From positions 6,362,572-6,426,571 of the forward strand of contig CM036657.1 in the NCBI GenBank assembly GCA_020746105.1: 64,000 nucleotides of DNA, given 5' to 3'. Each line of letters starts with the position of its first letter. Position 1 is the stretch's first letter. The notes beneath the pieces are model-generated. The model searched no databases. It was given only the letters and a program-made list of their open reading frames with translations, and had not been told where the DNA came from. The position numbers and the translations under genes were made by a program. Below are positions 63,641-64,000 of the stretch, piece by piece. Source of the DNA: Trogon surrucura. Taxonomy: Eukaryota > Chordata > Aves > Trogoniformes > Trogonidae.

Positions 63641-64000
63641 TCTTCTCCACTGTCTCCACGACATCAAGACCACACAATGTTTGTGTATGGGCCTTGAGAC
63701 TTGTCTCACCGTTGTCCATGCTGGTGGTGTATTACGAAACTGAAAGTCACTTGTCCCTCTCTCTAAGGTGGGATGTGACACTATGGATCTCCTAACCTTA
63801 ACCCTAACCAGGACCCTGCACCTCAAGTTTCAGCCTGACCTCATAATGGCCAGGGGTGTCCCAAAATCAGAAAGGTGTGGGTGGAGCACGTTTGGTGCAG
63901 TGCTGTGCTCCCATTGAAATGCCTTGTCCAGCCCAAGTGTCTCTGAACCTCCAGACTCTACAGATCTCTGAACCCTAACCTGTACCGTGCAAAACAGGGT
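63641..64000. other. Unassigned, possibly LTR continuation
   Basis: About 360 bases at the window edge. It may be the U3 of the minus-strand LTR or flanking DNA. It contains CCTTAACCCTAACC (63794-63807), too short to call telomeric. Confidence 0.35.

Noticed and set aside
63790-63810. Telomere-like TTAACCCTAACC motif near the window end
   Set aside because: Only about two units, with no array around it; chance or a short interstitial match.
1-64000. CRISPR arrays, operons, ribosome-binding sites, replication origins
   Set aside because: The sequence is clearly vertebrate nuclear DNA; no regularly spaced repeat-spacer structure or bacterial gene organisation is present.

Overview
This window is vertebrate nuclear DNA, and the repeats point to a bird, probably a songbird. 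The evidence is CR1 LINEs with avian-type ORF1 and ORF2 and 3' tails of ATTCTGTG repeats, avian-type ERVL and ERVK endogenous retroviruses (ERVs), and a tRNA-Ile-derived, CR1-tailed SINE like the TguSINE1 described in zebra finch. Most of the 64 kb is retroelement sequence in nested layers. The only host protein-coding sequence I can support is one terminal exon of a CELF-family RNA-binding protein gene (26817-26944, minus). Such ERV density beside a decaying exon fits a W chromosome or other poorly recombining region, but that is inference.

Layout. 1-2250: a gamma-like ERV on the minus strand (5' LTR, Arg-like primer-binding site, broken gag matrix and capsid), cut at its left end by a plus-strand LTR-like segment. 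2642-3800: a 1.16-kb solo LTR with TSD GATAC. 5501-9922: ERVK-1, whose 5' LTR carries two oppositely oriented solo LTRs 42 bp apart; it keeps gag, dUTPase-protease and the first part of pol. 9923-12240: CR1 pieces split by a solo ERVK LTR (TSD GACATC). 12751-23931: ERVL-A, an env-less class III-type provirus broken by a CR1 patch with an 87-bp perfect inverted repeat in its leader and by a 3-kb minus-strand CR1 in pol. 23932-26335: remnant of another ERV with gag, protease/RT and env.

26336-29940: CELF exon and non-coding DNA, an (ATTTTT)n repeat and a 28S rRNA pseudogene. 29941-31134: solo LTR with TSD GTAGG. 31463-38639: ERVL-B, a nearly intact provirus (TSD CAAGA) with an open gag and a pol interrupted by one stop. 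42241-51860: an old CR1 into which two ERVKs inserted independently: ERVK-2 (43185-45801, TSD GCAGGT), which is an inter-family mosaic, and ERVK-3 (47026-51843, TSD TTTATG). 53054-53866: minus-strand solo ERVL LTR (TSD CCTGT). 54488-55122: SINE and an LTR. 57320-63225: LTR and leader of an ERV, a 3.3-kb CR1, and an ERV RNase H-integrase remnant. From 63226: the 3' part of a minus-strand LTR.

The genes do not form a pathway. Each ERV once encoded Gag, protease, RT, RNase H and integrase between regulatory LTRs, and CR1 supplied the machinery that probably mobilised the SINE and perhaps the rRNA fragment. The most unusual item is the ERVL Gag: its N-terminus has hydrophobic segments around a loop with four N-glycosylation sequons, in an element with no env gene, and a single in-frame UAG separates gag from pol. 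LTR boundaries with matching target-site duplications are read directly from the bases; family names rest on recognition without a database search.
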